A DNA stretch of 64,000 bases from CAYTLW01 sp964438735 (GTDB lineage: Bacteria; Myxococcota_A; UBA9042): assembly GCA_964438735.1 (NCBI GenBank), contig CAYTLW010000007.1, positions 1 to 64,000 on the forward strand. Direction: 5' to 3'. Each line of letters starts with the position of its first letter. Positions within the stretch are counted from its first letter, which is position 1. The position numbers were made by a program, and so were the translations under genes. The notes below the pieces were generated by a model. The model made no database searches, was not told where the DNA came from, and saw only the letters and a list, made by a program, of their open reading frames with translations. Shown one piece after another: positions 27,091 through 36,230 of this stretch.

Positions 27091-28664
27091 GCCCGTTGCC
27101 CGCCGAGCTGCTGCAGGCCGCCTGGGTGGGCCTGGACGTCCTCGTCGTCCAGGTGATGCTGGCCCTGTCGGCCATCGGTCTGCTGCTGGCCGACGTGATC
27201 CTGCCCCATGGCAACAAGCGCCTGCTGGGTTGGGCCGCCTTTGCGCAGCTTCTGCTCTGCTTTGTGGCCACCTTCTTCGTCGATCTGCACGGCATGGCTT
27301 TCGCCGGCGCCTGGGTAGGCGATGGCCTGACCGTGATGTTGGTCCGCATCTTCCTGGCCGGGGGCGCGCTCGCCGTATTGGGCGGGCTGCACGCCGTCGA
27401 GCGTGATGCCGAGCGGCGCCAGGGCGAGTACTACCAGCTGTTGTTGATGAGCCTGCTGGGCATGACCCTGCTGGCCGGCGCCAGGGACCTCGTCCTGCTG
27501 CTGGTGGCCTTCGAGTTGATGAGCCTGCCGCTCTACGCCCTGGCCGCCTTCGCCCGCACCGGGCCACATGCTCATCGCGCCGGCCCCCTGCCCGGACTCT
27601 TCCTGCCGCCCTCCAGCCGCTGGACCCGCCCCGCCGAGGCCGGGCTGAAGCTCTTCCTGGTCGGCGCGGTCTCCTCGGCCATCGCCGCCTACGGTCTCAG
27701 CCTGATCTACGGCGCGGTCGGCTCGACACGTTTTGTCACCATCGCCGCCGCCGAGCCCGGGCCGCTGCTGGTCATCGGCGGCGCCATGGTCATCGCCGGC
27801 GTGGGTTTCAAGGTCGGCGCTGCGCCCTTCCACATGTGGGTTCCGGACGTCTACCAGGGCGCGCGCACACCCCTGGTGGCATTCCTGAGCGTGGCGCCCA
27901 AGGCGGCGGGTCTGACCGCCATGCTGCAGCTGCTCCTGGGCCCCCTGTCCGGATTGCGCGCCGGCTGGCAGCCACTGCTCCTGCTGCTGATCCTGGCCAG
28001 CCTCTTCGTCGGCAACCTCATGGCCGTGCCACAGCAGAACGTCAAGCGCCTGCTGGGCTACTCGGGCGTCGCCCAGATGGGCTTCATGCTCCTGGCCCTG
28101 GTGGCCACCGGCCCATCCGTCGCCGTGGCCGGCCAGCCGTCCGAAGGTCTGGCGACATTGCTCTTCTTCCTGTGCGCCTACCTGATCTCCAACATGGGCA
28201 TGTTCTTTGTCGTCGAGGCCATGGCCGCCGACCGCTATCCGGCCGGCGAGGTGCCCCCAGAGGCGGACGACGATGACGCCTTGACCACTTTCGCAGGTCT
28301 CGCCCGGCGCTCCCCCTGGCTGGGGCTCTGCGCACTGCTGTTCATCTTGAGCCTGGGCGGCATCCCCTTCGCTATCGGCTTCTGGGCCAAGCTCTATGTA
28401 CTGCTGGCCGCCTGGCAGGCCGGCCTGTGGTGGCTGGTGATCGGCGCGGCCCTGCTCTCTGCGGCGGCCCTGTTCTATTACCTGCAGGTGGCGCGGGCGA
28501 TCTACATGGCCGAGCCGACCAGCGACGCCCCGGTGCGCGTGGCCTGGCCCCTGACCCTGGTCATCGGCGTCTGTGCCTTCGGTGTGATGGCCGTGGGCCT
28601 CGTACCAGGACCCCTGATCGCCGCCGCCCGCGAGGCTGCAAAGTCGTTCCTCGGCGCAGGTTAG
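27087..28664 (+). CDS. nuoN: NADH-quinone oxidoreductase subunit N
   Basis: A 525-residue antiporter-like subunit, last gene of the nuo set. Visible motifs are LVLLLVAFELMSLPLYAL (Glu), GLKLFLVGAVSSAI, GFKVGAAPFHMWVPDVYQGA with the Lys/His pair, and VKRLLGYSGVAQMGFMLL. The GTG start at 27087 overlaps the nuoM stop; the ATG/GTG options further upstream lie inside nuoM. No nuoE, nuoF or nuoG follows. Confidence 0.94.
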   Translation: MSPLPAELLQAAWVGLDVLVVQVMLALSAIGLLLADVILPHGNKRLLGWAAFAQLLLCFVATFFVDLHGMAFAGAWVGDGLTVMLVRIFLAGGALAVLGGLHAVERDAERRQGEYYQLLLMSLLGMTLLAGARDLVLLLVAFELMSLPLYALAAFARTGPHAHRAGPLPGLFLPPSSRWTRPAEAGLKLFLVGAVSSAIAAYGLSLIYGAVGSTRFVTIAAAEPGPLLVIGGAMVIAGVGFKVGAAPFHMWVPDVYQGARTPLVAFLSVAPKAAGLTAMLQLLLGPLSGLRAGWQPLLLLLILASLFVGNLMAVPQQNVKRLLGYSGVAQMGFMLLALVATGPSVAVAGQPSEGLATLLFFLCAYLISNMGMFFVVEAMAADRYPAGEVPPEADDDDALTTFAGLARRSPWLGLCALLFILSLGGIPFAIGFWAKLYVLLAAWQAGLWWLVIGAALLSAAALFYYLQVARAIYMAEPTSDAPVRVAWPLTLVIGVCAFGVMAVGLVPGPLIAAAREAAKSFLGAG

Positions 28665-28699
28665 GCCCACACCGCCCGCGGGAGTCCTAACCTTGGCGC

Positions 28700-30940
28700 A
28701 TGACCAAGCTCCTTGTCGCTTTTCCGCCGTTCCATCCGCCCACATCGCCGCCATTCGGCATCGCCGCTCTCAAGGGTGCGCTGTCCCGTTCGCGGCCCGA
28801 CACGCAGGTCGTGCTCGCCGACTGGAACCTGGCCTTTTTCCGCCACTGGATATTCGAGCGACCAGACCACCTCTGCGCCTACCATCCAGATCGCTCCCTG
28901 GGACAGATCTGTCCGAGCACGCTGGTGGAACACGGCCGCGGTGCGGCGATCTGGGGCGAACTCTGCAAGCTGCCGACAGATGAGCCGGGGGCCATGCGCT
29001 ACATGCAGGCGGCGCAGCGCTTCGATGCCATCTACGCGACCCTGAGCTCCTATGTGCGCGGCTGGCTCAAACCCTTCGTCGAGCAGCGCTGTCGCCTCGA
29101 CGAGCCCGTGGTGCAGGCCCTCTTCGGCGACGCCTTGCGCACCATCGAAAAAGAAGAGCCCGACCTGCTGGGGCTGTCGATCCTGGCCGAGCAGAACCTG
29201 CTCTGGGCGCTGGCCCTGGCCCGGCTGGCCAAAGAGCGCTACCAGGTAAACGTGGCCCTCGGCGGCGCCATGATCAGCCACCTGGACGCGGCAGAGATGC
29301 TCGGTGCGTTCCCGTGGGTAGACGCCCTCTTCACCGGAGAAGGCGAGACCAGCCTGGCGGCCTTCGTCGATGTGTTGGAAGGGCGCGGCGACCTGGAATC
29401 GGTGCCCGGACTGGTTCATCGCGGGGCCGATGGCAAGCCTTGCGCGCACGAACACGGCCCGCCGCCAGTTCTGAACGGCCTGCCGCCGGCGGATTTCGGC
29501 GACCTGCCGCTGGCGGACTACCTGGCCCACGAGATCGTGCTGCCCATGGCCACCAGCCGGGGCTGCTACTGGGGCAAATGCACCTTCTGCAGCCACACCC
29601 GACCCTACGCCGCCGGCGTGCGCACCCGCCAGGCCAGCGCGGTGGTGGAGGACATGGCGAGCCAGGCCGAGCGCTATGGAGCGCGCTCCTTCCTGCTGGT
29701 GGACGAGGCCATCTCGCCGCACACCCTGCGCGAACTCTCCGAGGGGCTGCTGGAGCGGGGGCTGGACCTGCGCTGGGGAGCCGAAGGGGTACGCGTCGAG
29801 AAGCGCTTCGACGCCGAGCTGCTGGCCACCGCTCGACGGGCGGGTCTGCGCTGGCTCTACGTCGGCATCGAATCGGCGTCGCCCCGTCTGCTCGACCTCA
29901 TCGACAAGGGCATCGAGCCCGAGGCCGTCGAGCGCTTCATCGCCGCCTGTCATGAGGCCCGCGTCGTGCCCCAGCTGTCCTTCATCGTTGGCATACCGGG
30001 CACGACGCCCGAAGAGCTTGAGGTCGAGATCGACTTCATGCGCCGCCACCCGGTGGACGGCTCGCCTTTCGTGCTGTTGCTCGGCTCGCCCATGCAGACC
30101 GAGCCCGATCGCCTGGGCATCACGGTGGAGGATCGTCACAGGCTCTTCGAGACGCCCGCAGGCGTCGTACACGCGCCCCGCTTCCACCACACGACCCGGA
30201 CGGGTTTGTCGCCCCAGCAGGCCGATCACCAGGTCGAGACCGCGTTGGCGGATGGTCGACCTCGCATGCGTCCCCACCTCGGCGAGGTGCACGCCATCAC
30301 GCTGGCAGATACGGGCTTCTTCGACAGCGAGGAGCGTCCGTCACCCGAGCCTCCTCCGGCAGAGGTCGCCAGGCGCCTGCTAGAAGCCCAGGCCCGCACT
30401 CGGCCCTGGTGGGCCCTGCACATGGCCGGCTGCCTGGAGGCGACCGAGGACCTGCAGGAGGCCTACGACCTGGTCGAACAGGCGCTGCGCGATGAACCCA
30501 CCGACCAGGAGGCTGCCGCGCTATGGCTGCACATGGCCGCCATCTACAACCGTGGCGGACGGTCCGACCTGGTCCAAGCCATGTCCGAGACCGTCGACCT
30601 GGTCGCCGCCGCCGGTTCCGCGGCGCGCTCCGAATTGATGCGCTGCTCCGCCATGACGGGTGACGTACCAGCCGCCATCGAGTACGCCGAGGAGATGCTG
30701 GCCACCGGCTACGAATTCGCCGGCGCCTGGGAGCTGCTCGGCGAAATGCTCGAGCAGACAGGCGACCTGGAACGAGCCCGCGCCGCCTACCAACAGGCCG
30801 AGGTGCGCGACTGGCCGAACGCCGAACTCAACGACGCCCAGGCGCGTTGTTTCGCGGCGCGAAAGAAGCATCGCCACGTGCGCAAACAAGAGGACAAGGC
30901 GGCCCGCAAGCGGACGTTCTTCCTCAGTCCTGAAGATTGA
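28700..30940 (+). CDS. B12-binding-type radical SAM protein with TPR-like tail
   Basis: A 746-residue protein. The N-terminal ~190 residues have the layout of the cobalamin-binding Rossmann domain seen in COG1032 proteins (VAFPPFHPPTSPPFGIAAL, later LLGLSILAEQN, VALGGAMISHL). The radical SAM domain carries the cluster motif SRGCYWGKCTFC, with Cys289, Cys294 and Cys297: spacing CX4CX2C, not the standard CX3CX2C. This variant occurs in several B12/rSAM families. YVGIESASPRLLDLIDKG and LSFIVGIPGTTPEE follow. About residues 540-740 are helical TPR-like repeats, ending in a Lys/Arg-rich tail. Its reaction is unknown; methylation or RiPP-type chemistry is possible. It follows nuoN by 35 bp and is convergent with the TorD-like gene. 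Confidence 0.8.
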   Translation: MTKLLVAFPPFHPPTSPPFGIAALKGALSRSRPDTQVVLADWNLAFFRHWIFERPDHLCAYHPDRSLGQICPSTLVEHGRGAAIWGELCKLPTDEPGAMRYMQAAQRFDAIYATLSSYVRGWLKPFVEQRCRLDEPVVQALFGDALRTIEKEEPDLLGLSILAEQNLLWALALARLAKERYQVNVALGGAMISHLDAAEMLGAFPWVDALFTGEGETSLAAFVDVLEGRGDLESVPGLVHRGADGKPCAHEHGPPPVLNGLPPADFGDLPLADYLAHEIVLPMATSRGCYWGKCTFCSHTRPYAAGVRTRQASAVVEDMASQAERYGARSFLLVDEAISPHTLRELSEGLLERGLDLRWGAEGVRVEKRFDAELLATARRAGLRWLYVGIESASPRLLDLIDKGIEPEAVERFIAACHEARVVPQLSFIVGIPGTTPEELEVEIDFMRRHPVDGSPFVLLLGSPMQTEPDRLGITVEDRHRLFETPAGVVHAPRFHHTTRTGLSPQQADHQVETALADGRPRMRPHLGEVHAITLADTGFFDSEERPSPEPPPAEVARRLLEAQARTRPWWALHMAGCLEATEDLQEAYDLVEQALRDEPTDQEAAALWLHMAAIYNRGGRSDLVQAMSETVDLVAAAGSAARSELMRCSAMTGDVPAAIEYAEEMLATGYEFAGAWELLGEMLEQTGDLERARAAYQQAEVRDWPNAELNDAQARCFAARKKHRHVRKQEDKAARKRTFFLSPED

Positions 30941-30962
30941 GCGAGTTGTCCGCCGGCTCGAT

Positions 30963-31640
30963 TCAGGCGGTCGCGACGTCGTCGGCTGACCGCATCATCC
31001 AGACGTAGTCGCCGCCGACGAATGCTCGCATCACGCCGGCGATGGCGGCGAAGTAGCCGTTTTCATCACCGGCCACGATCTTGTCGCAGAGGTCGTCGAC
31101 CCACTTGGCCAGGTGCTCGTCCAGGAAGCGGCGCTGCAATGTTCGCAGCTCCGTCGCCTGGTCGTCGTCGCCTCGGCCAGCGGCTTCCGCCTCCTGCTCA
31201 CACAGGTAGCGCATGAACTCGAGCTCGGCGCCGATGAAGTCTGGCATCTTGCCCAGCACCTCGTGACGCTCGAACTCGCTGCCCGCTGCCGAATAGAAGG
31301 TCATGACGTGGCGTGACGTCTCGCCCATGAGGCGTCGTCGCTGCCGTCCTTTGCCGTCGACATAGGGCTCTCGAAAGACGGACTCGAAGGGTGTGACGTA
31401 GCGCCCTTTCGGCACCCTGAACAGGGCGTCGAAGTCCTCGTGCACCGCCTCGACCTTCAGGGCAGCGCACTTGCATTGGCGCAGCCCGTCAGCCGCCTCG
31501 GTGTCGAGTTCGTCGGCCACCAACTGGATGAACTCGTCATCCAGCGCCGCGTCGAGCATGTCTTGGGTAGGGGGCCAAAGGAACGCGCCGGCCAGGAATT
31601 GATAGATGCCTGCGCGCTGTTGGCTATCGGTCAGTCCCAC
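30963..31640 (-). CDS. TorD/DmsD-family redox enzyme maturation chaperone
   Basis: A 225-residue all-helical cytoplasmic chaperone. It has YVTPFESVFREP, like the family's Y-x-PPYESVY motif, and PDFIGAELEFMRYLCEQE, like the PDHxxxELEFM motif. TorD-type proteins bind the Tat signal and the apo form of molybdopterin oxidoreductases until cofactor insertion is complete. The GTG start at 31640 has GGAGGAGG about 6 bases upstream. It is the last gene of the operon with the molybdoenzyme, which is its obvious client. Confidence 0.88.
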   Translation of the reverse strand: MGLTDSQQRAGIYQFLAGAFLWPPTQDMLDAALDDEFIQLVADELDTEAADGLRQCKCAALKVEAVHEDFDALFRVPKGRYVTPFESVFREPYVDGKGRQRRRLMGETSRHVMTFYSAAGSEFERHEVLGKMPDFIGAELEFMRYLCEQEAEAAGRGDDDQATELRTLQRRFLDEHLAKWVDDLCDKIVAGDENGYFAAIAGVMRAFVGGDYVWMMRSADDVATA

Positions 31641-31717
31641 GATGGACCTCCTCCGTGAGGTGAACGGGGGAGGCCCATCGTAGAACGAGACCGCCCGCTG
31701 ACGACCCTGGTATAGAA

Positions 31718-31735
31718 CACCTAGGGCCCTAGGTG
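31718..31735. promoter_or_regulatory. 18-bp perfect palindrome over a stop codon
   Basis: CACCTAGGGCCCTAGGTG is a perfect 18-bp palindrome without a loop, and the TAG stop of the ferredoxin subunit (31729-31731) lies inside it. It precedes the TorD-like gene by about 80 bases. It could be a protein-binding site or an mRNA cruciform that adjusts the level of the chaperone. Confidence 0.45.
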
Positions 31736-32265
31736 AACTTCACCGAGGGATTTGTCAGCTTTGTCGGGGCGAAACCATCCGCGGGCGTGCCGCCTGCCTT
31801 GACGTCGGCGACCTGCTTGAGTGCCCGTCCCACACACGCCTGCACGCAGGCGGGCTCGAGGCCAGCCTTCAGCCGGTGTGCGCAGAAGTGGCATTTCTCC
31901 ACTTTGCCCGTGGTGGCGTTGAACTGAGGCGCGCCATACGGGCACGCCCACTCACAACGCCGACATCCGACGCACTTGGCCTGGTCGATCTGGACCGTGC
32001 CATCAGCGCCCTTTGTGATTGCGGTCTCCGGGCACGCCTTCAGGCAGGCCGGATCAGCGCAGTGGAAGCACGCCATTGAGACGAACTCCCGTTTGGGCGT
32101 CGGGTAGGTGCCACTCTCCGTGAACACCACCATGCGGTAGTTGACCGCGTCGGCCTTGTCCTTCGGACCAGGCAGGTAGGTGTTGTTCTCGAACTTGCAC
32201 GCAACCGCGCACGAATAGCAGCCGACGCACTTGGTGAGGTCGTATTCCCATCCTCTCTGTGCCAT
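31729..32265 (-). CDS. Four-[4Fe-4S] ferredoxin subunit of a molybdoenzyme (DmsB/TtrB/PhsB-like)
   Basis: A 178-residue electron-transfer subunit. Sixteen cysteines form four cluster sites: Cys13/16/19/23 (CVGCYSCAVAC), Cys66/69/74/78 (CFHCADPACLKAC), Cys98/101/104/108 (CVGCRRCEWAC) and Cys125/128/140/144 (CHFCAHR...CVQAC). This is the standard DmsB-type pattern, with no cluster lost. There is no signal peptide, so it probably crosses the membrane bound to the Tat-exported catalytic subunit. AAGGAGGAG precedes the start. It is 36 bp downstream of the catalytic gene. No membrane-anchor subunit gene (DmsC/PsrC-type) is present. Confidence 0.93.
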   Translation of the reverse strand: MAQRGWEYDLTKCVGCYSCAVACKFENNTYLPGPKDKADAVNYRMVVFTESGTYPTPKREFVSMACFHCADPACLKACPETAITKGADGTVQIDQAKCVGCRRCEWACPYGAPQFNATTGKVEKCHFCAHRLKAGLEPACVQACVGRALKQVADVKAGGTPADGFAPTKLTNPSVKFT

Positions 32266-32301
32266 TTTGCTCTCCTCCTTGCGAGATGATCAAAGCGCCG
32301 C

Positions 32302-35300
32302 TCAGGCGCCGACCTTGACGACTCGCACGCGGGTCTGGCTATAGGAGCAGCTGCCCCCGATCTTGTCCTGGAGGACCACGTCCTTCAGGATCGGATCGAG
32401 TCGCTGCACCGGGTTGAAGTTGACGCCCGCACCGCGGCGCGGATCGAAGCCTGTGGCCTTGCCATCCACGATGTGCGGCTTGGAAGAGGTCTCCCACCGG
32501 CCGAAGCCCATGCTGGCGGCGATGACGCCGGGTCGCATGGTCTCGGACAGTCTGACCTTGCCCTTGACGCCCTCGAGATTGGTCGGCGACTGGACGAGCA
32601 CCAGGTCTCCGGTCTCGAAGCCCATGGCCAAGCCATCGCCCGTATTCATCTCGACGTAGTTTTCAGGCTCGAGCATCATCAACGTCGGACACACCGTCGT
32701 GACCGCCTGCTTATGCTGCACGGCCTTGTAGGTGACGGTGAGGAACGGCCACTGGTTGGGGTCGTCCTCGATGTCGTTGTCCAGCACGTCGCGGATGGGC
32801 TCCCAGATGGGGATACCCGACCACTTGCCCTTGGTGCCGTCGACCTTCCAATCGGTCGTCGTCGCAATGGGCTCGATGTACAGGTGAACCGCCTTCTTGA
32901 AGTTGAAGCGCTTCTTCATCACCGTGCTGGTGCCAACCTTCTCGTACTCGGCCGTGCCGGGTGCGGAGAAGGCGCCACCGTGGTCGATGACATCCTGCTT
33001 GGTGATCTTGTCGCCGGTCTTGTCATTGTGCTCAATGGCGAAGTTCTCGGCGATCTGATCGTACCACTGCCAGGCGGAGAAGAGGTCCTTGCCCTTGGCC
33101 ATGCCATCCTTTCCGATGCCCGGGAAGGGTCGCTTGCCCAGCTCGGCCAGCTTCAGCGCTATGCCGATCCAGAAGTCCTCGTACTGCCAGCAGTCACCCA
33201 CGGCGGCCTGGAACTCGTCGAACTTGGTGTTCTTCGGGTCCTTGTACTTGCCAGCCATGGGCTGCCGGAAGCCACTGAACGGGGTGTAGTTCACCGGTGC
33301 CGTATGCGGCGTACTCCAGCGCTCCAGGAACGTGGTATCCGGGATGATGTAGTCGGCCAGGGCGGCCGTCTCACCGAAGTCGTTGTCCATCGCGACGTGC
33401 AACGGCAACTTGTTCTCATCCCTGAGCACCAACGTATTCGGAAGCTTGGCGCCCGGCGTGGTGTAGACCGGATCCGCCCAGTAGGAGAACAGGATCTCCA
33501 TCTTGTAGGGGTACATCTGCCCGATGCTGGGGATGACCTCCTGCCATGCGCCGTAGAACGCAAAGGGGAACCAGGGGCGCTTCGGCTTGGTGTCCGAGCC
33601 CTTGTAGTCGGCCCAGTTCGCCTTGGCGCGGTCCATGCGGGGACCCTTGGCTGAGTAGCCGCCGGTGGCCGGCGCCTTGATGTTCAACTGGCCCGCGGAC
33701 TTGCCGCCCATCTCGTGCCAGTGACCGCCGCCCGTGATGGCCACGCCACCCTGGTGGTCGTAGTTGCCGCGGAAGGCGTTCAGCATGGCGCAAGCCAGGG
33801 CATTGTAGGTGCCGTTGGTGTGCTGCACCGGGCCCCGGTAGAACTCGATGCCGCCCTTGCGACCGGCACCTGCCAGCGCATCGGCCACCTCGGTCACCGT
33901 AGTGACGTCGCAGCCAGACAGCAGCGACCACTGGTCGACCGTCTTGGTGGTGATGTAGTCGTAGTAGAGCGCGAACACGGAGTCGCACTTCACGCCGTCC
34001 ACATCAACGCCGTTCTTGTCGGTCAGCAGGGTGCCCTCGACCTTGGCGTCATTCTTGTAGGGATCCTTGCCGATGGACACGACCTTGCCGCCGCTCACTG
34101 TGAGCTTGTTGCCGTCCTTGTCCATGGCCCAGGCGCCCGTATCGCGGCGCACCAGCCAGGTGGCGTCGCTGACGTTGACGTCATCGTCGGCGACCGCCGC
34201 ACCCTTCGTCGCGTTGCGCAGGAAGGTGAGGTTCAGCGCGCCGTTTCCGTCCGCCTCGAACTTGCTGGTCTTGTCGAACCAGCGTCGCGCGATGGCGAAG
34301 CAGAGCGCCGCGTCACCGCCCGGCAGGACCGGCAGCCACCACTTGGCCTTGGCCGCGACCTTGCTGAAGCGCGGGTCGGCGATGGCCAGCTGCATGCCGT
34401 CTTCTTTGAGGGCGCGAGAGATCTTGCGCGCCATGGCCTGCGCCGGGAAACCAGCCTCGAGGAGGTTGGTGCCGATGCACAGGATGACCTTACCCTTACG
34501 GAAGTCGGGCTTGGTGTGGTGCTTGCCGCTCTTACCGAAGACCAGCTCGAGACCAACGTGGTGGCTGGTCTCGCAGGTGGACGTATGGTCGAGGCGGTTG
34601 TTGACCGAACCGAAGCCGTTCTTGAACCAGCGGTCGGTGAATTCCTTCTGACCGTGCTCGAGACGACCGATGTACAGGCCCACCTGGTTGTTCTTGAAAC
34701 CGAGGGACTTGTTCTTCGGGTCGATGTACCACTCGTCCTTCTTGGTCTTGGCAGCCGGATCCGGCCCCTGGGTCCAGAAGGGGAGCATCTTCGCCGCGAT
34801 CTCGTCGATCGCCTGCTTGTAGCTGATGGACTTCCACTTGCCCGAACCGCGGCCACCGACTCGCTTGAGCGGCGTCAGGATGCGGTAGGGGTTGTACATG
34901 ATTTCGACCGCCGCGATGCCCTTGGGGCAGAGCGTACCGGCCGTCTTCAGCACCGACGGGTCGTTGATGGGCTTGGCGCCCATCTTCAAACGGCCCTCAT
35001 CTTCTTCCACGTTGTTGGGGTGGAAGGGGTTGCCCTGAATGGTCAGCAGGGTATCGGTGGCGACGTCCACCTTGCCGCGGATGCCGCAGGCGCTGTGGCA
35101 CTGCAGGCAGACGCTGTAGATGAACTTCGTCTTCTTGGTGTCCGTCTCCACTGGATCGGGGATGCCCGAGCGGTCGACCGCAGGAACGGTCTTGGCGTAG
35201 GCGTCCCGAACCCGCGTGAACAGGGTGGGCGCGCTGGCGGCGGCGGCTGCCGCGCCAGAGAGCTTGAGGAAGGTGCGGCGCTTCATCGTGGTGACTGCGG

Positions 35301-35358
35301 CCACGCCGTCGCCCTCACGAGGCTCGACCGCCACGGTGGTTGGTGTCTTGTTCGACAT
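32302..35358 (-). CDS. Tat-exported molybdopterin oxidoreductase, TtrA/ArrA/ArxA/PsrA-like
   Basis: A 1018-residue catalytic subunit of the DMSO-reductase superfamily. Residues 26-60 are a Tat signal (KRRTFLKLSGAAAAAASAP) behind a 25-residue N-terminal extension; AGGAG 7 bases before the ATG at 35358 supports that long form. A [4Fe-4S] site is formed by Cys84, Cys87, Cys91 and Cys144 (CLQCHSACG ... CPKG). The molybdenum ligand is probably Cys262 in HTSTCETSHHVG. The length is close to tetrathionate reductase TtrA (about 1020) and above ArrA/ArxA (about 850), but I could not find a substrate-specific signature. The neighbouring PhnD-like/kinase/sigma-54 regulator trio resembles AioXSR/ArxXSR of arsenite oxidisers, and TtrS also has a PhnD-like sensor. 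Substrate open. Confidence 0.85.
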   Translation of the reverse strand: MSNKTPTTVAVEPREGDGVAAVTTMKRRTFLKLSGAAAAAASAPTLFTRVRDAYAKTVPAVDRSGIPDPVETDTKKTKFIYSVCLQCHSACGIRGKVDVATDTLLTIQGNPFHPNNVEEDEGRLKMGAKPINDPSVLKTAGTLCPKGIAAVEIMYNPYRILTPLKRVGGRGSGKWKSISYKQAIDEIAAKMLPFWTQGPDPAAKTKKDEWYIDPKNKSLGFKNNQVGLYIGRLEHGQKEFTDRWFKNGFGSVNNRLDHTSTCETSHHVGLELVFGKSGKHHTKPDFRKGKVILCIGTNLLEAGFPAQAMARKISRALKEDGMQLAIADPRFSKVAAKAKWWLPVLPGGDAALCFAIARRWFDKTSKFEADGNGALNLTFLRNATKGAAVADDDVNVSDATWLVRRDTGAWAMDKDGNKLTVSGGKVVSIGKDPYKNDAKVEGTLLTDKNGVDVDGVKCDSVFALYYDYITTKTVDQWSLLSGCDVTTVTEVADALAGAGRKGGIEFYRGPVQHTNGTYNALACAMLNAFRGNYDHQGGVAITGGGHWHEMGGKSAGQLNIKAPATGGYSAKGPRMDRAKANWADYKGSDTKPKRPWFPFAFYGAWQEVIPSIGQMYPYKMEILFSYWADPVYTTPGAKLPNTLVLRDENKLPLHVAMDNDFGETAALADYIIPDTTFLERWSTPHTAPVNYTPFSGFRQPMAGKYKDPKNTKFDEFQAAVGDCWQYEDFWIGIALKLAELGKRPFPGIGKDGMAKGKDLFSAWQWYDQIAENFAIEHNDKTGDKITKQDVIDHGGAFSAPGTAEYEKVGTSTVMKKRFNFKKAVHLYIEPIATTTDWKVDGTKGKWSGIPIWEPIRDVLDNDIEDDPNQWPFLTVTYKAVQHKQAVTTVCPTLMMLEPENYVEMNTGDGLAMGFETGDLVLVQSPTNLEGVKGKVRLSETMRPGVIAASMGFGRWETSSKPHIVDGKATGFDPRRGAGVNFNPVQRLDPILKDVVLQDKIGGSCSYSQTRVRVVKVGA

Positions 35359-35400
35359 GGTTGTTCTCCTGTGTTCCGTGCGTCTGTGGACCGTGAAGGT

Positions 35401-36162
35401 CTACAGGCAGGCAGCGAAGAGCTTCTTGGAGCCCTTGCAGTGGCAGGCAGCGCAGTGGGCCGAGTCGACCTGCTTGCGCAACTGGGCTCCGACGCCGGCA
35501 CCCGGCGGCGAGGTCAGGTCGATGGCGACCAGGTCACCGTTCGCCTTCTTCGTGTGGCAGAACTCGCACTTCTGGTTGCCCATCAGCTTGTCGTTCGGCG
35601 GCAGTGTGAAGACTGTCTGGTGCAGGTTGTGCGCGACCTTGACCGACTCCTTGAGACTCTTCTCGGCGAACTTGTCGCCGTGGCAGCTCATGCAGGCGCC
35701 GTCCATCGCGAAGATGTAGCCAGGGGAATTGGGGTTGTGAACCGACTGCAGGTTCTTTGCGACGAACTCTGGCGGAATGACCGCACCGCCGCCGCCACCA
35801 GCGCCTGCTGGTCCGGCCGGTCCGGTGTCGCCCTTGTCGCCCTTGTCGCCCTTGTCACCCTTGGCGCCAGCAGCCCCTGGGTCACCCTTGTCACCCTTGG
35901 CTCCTGAGTCGCCCTTTGGCCCCGGGTCACCCTTGTCGCCCTTGGCGCCATCAGCGCCCTTGGCTCCTGGGTCACCCTTGTCGCCCTTGGCTCCCGGGTC
36001 GCCCTTTTCTCCTTGGGCGCCCTGGTCGCCCTGGGCGCCAGCCTCTCCATTCTTGCCATCTTTCCCTGTTTCCCCGGTGCAGCCCGCTGCCATCGCAGTT
36101 GCGAAGAGCAGCGCCGTGCCAAGGGCCAGGGTGCGTGAAGCTCGGAAAATACCGTTCATCAT
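35401..36162 (-). CDS. Collagen-stalk tri-haem cytochrome c lipoprotein
   Basis: A 253-residue exported lipoprotein with three parts. Residues 1-28 are a lipoprotein signal ending ATAMAAGC. Residues 31 to about 123 are some 30 uninterrupted Gly-X-Y triplets, many GDK/GDP/GAK, a collagen-like stalk. The C-terminal 120 residues have three CXXCH haem motifs (CMSCH at 157-161, CEFCH at 199-203, CAACH at 237-241) and two further cysteines at the end (HCKG, AACL). It is the first gene of the molybdoenzyme operon, 42 bp upstream of it, and likely replaces a membrane-anchor subunit as the electron partner on the outer face. Start: ATG at 36162 or 36159; GAGGT lies just upstream. Expressed from the sigma-54 promoter at 36231-36246. 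Confidence 0.88.
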   Translation of the reverse strand: MMNGIFRASRTLALGTALLFATAMAAGCTGETGKDGKNGEAGAQGDQGAQGEKGDPGAKGDKGDPGAKGADGAKGDKGDPGPKGDSGAKGDKGDPGAAGAKGDKGDKGDKGDTGPAGPAGAGGGGGAVIPPEFVAKNLQSVHNPNSPGYIFAMDGACMSCHGDKFAEKSLKESVKVAHNLHQTVFTLPPNDKLMGNQKCEFCHTKKANGDLVAIDLTSPPGAGVGAQLRKQVDSAHCAACHCKGSKKLFAACL

Positions 36163-36230
36163 CTACCTCGGTGATCAGCCCATTAGTGGGTCTGGCGGCC
36201 GCACACAGCGGTGCCTTCGGCGCGCTAATG

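Noticed and set aside
35777..36170. Plus-strand frame rich in Pro/Ser/Leu opposite the cytochrome lipoprotein
   Set aside because: It is the complement of Gly-X-Y codons; the minus strand has the lipobox, collagen triplets and haem motifs.
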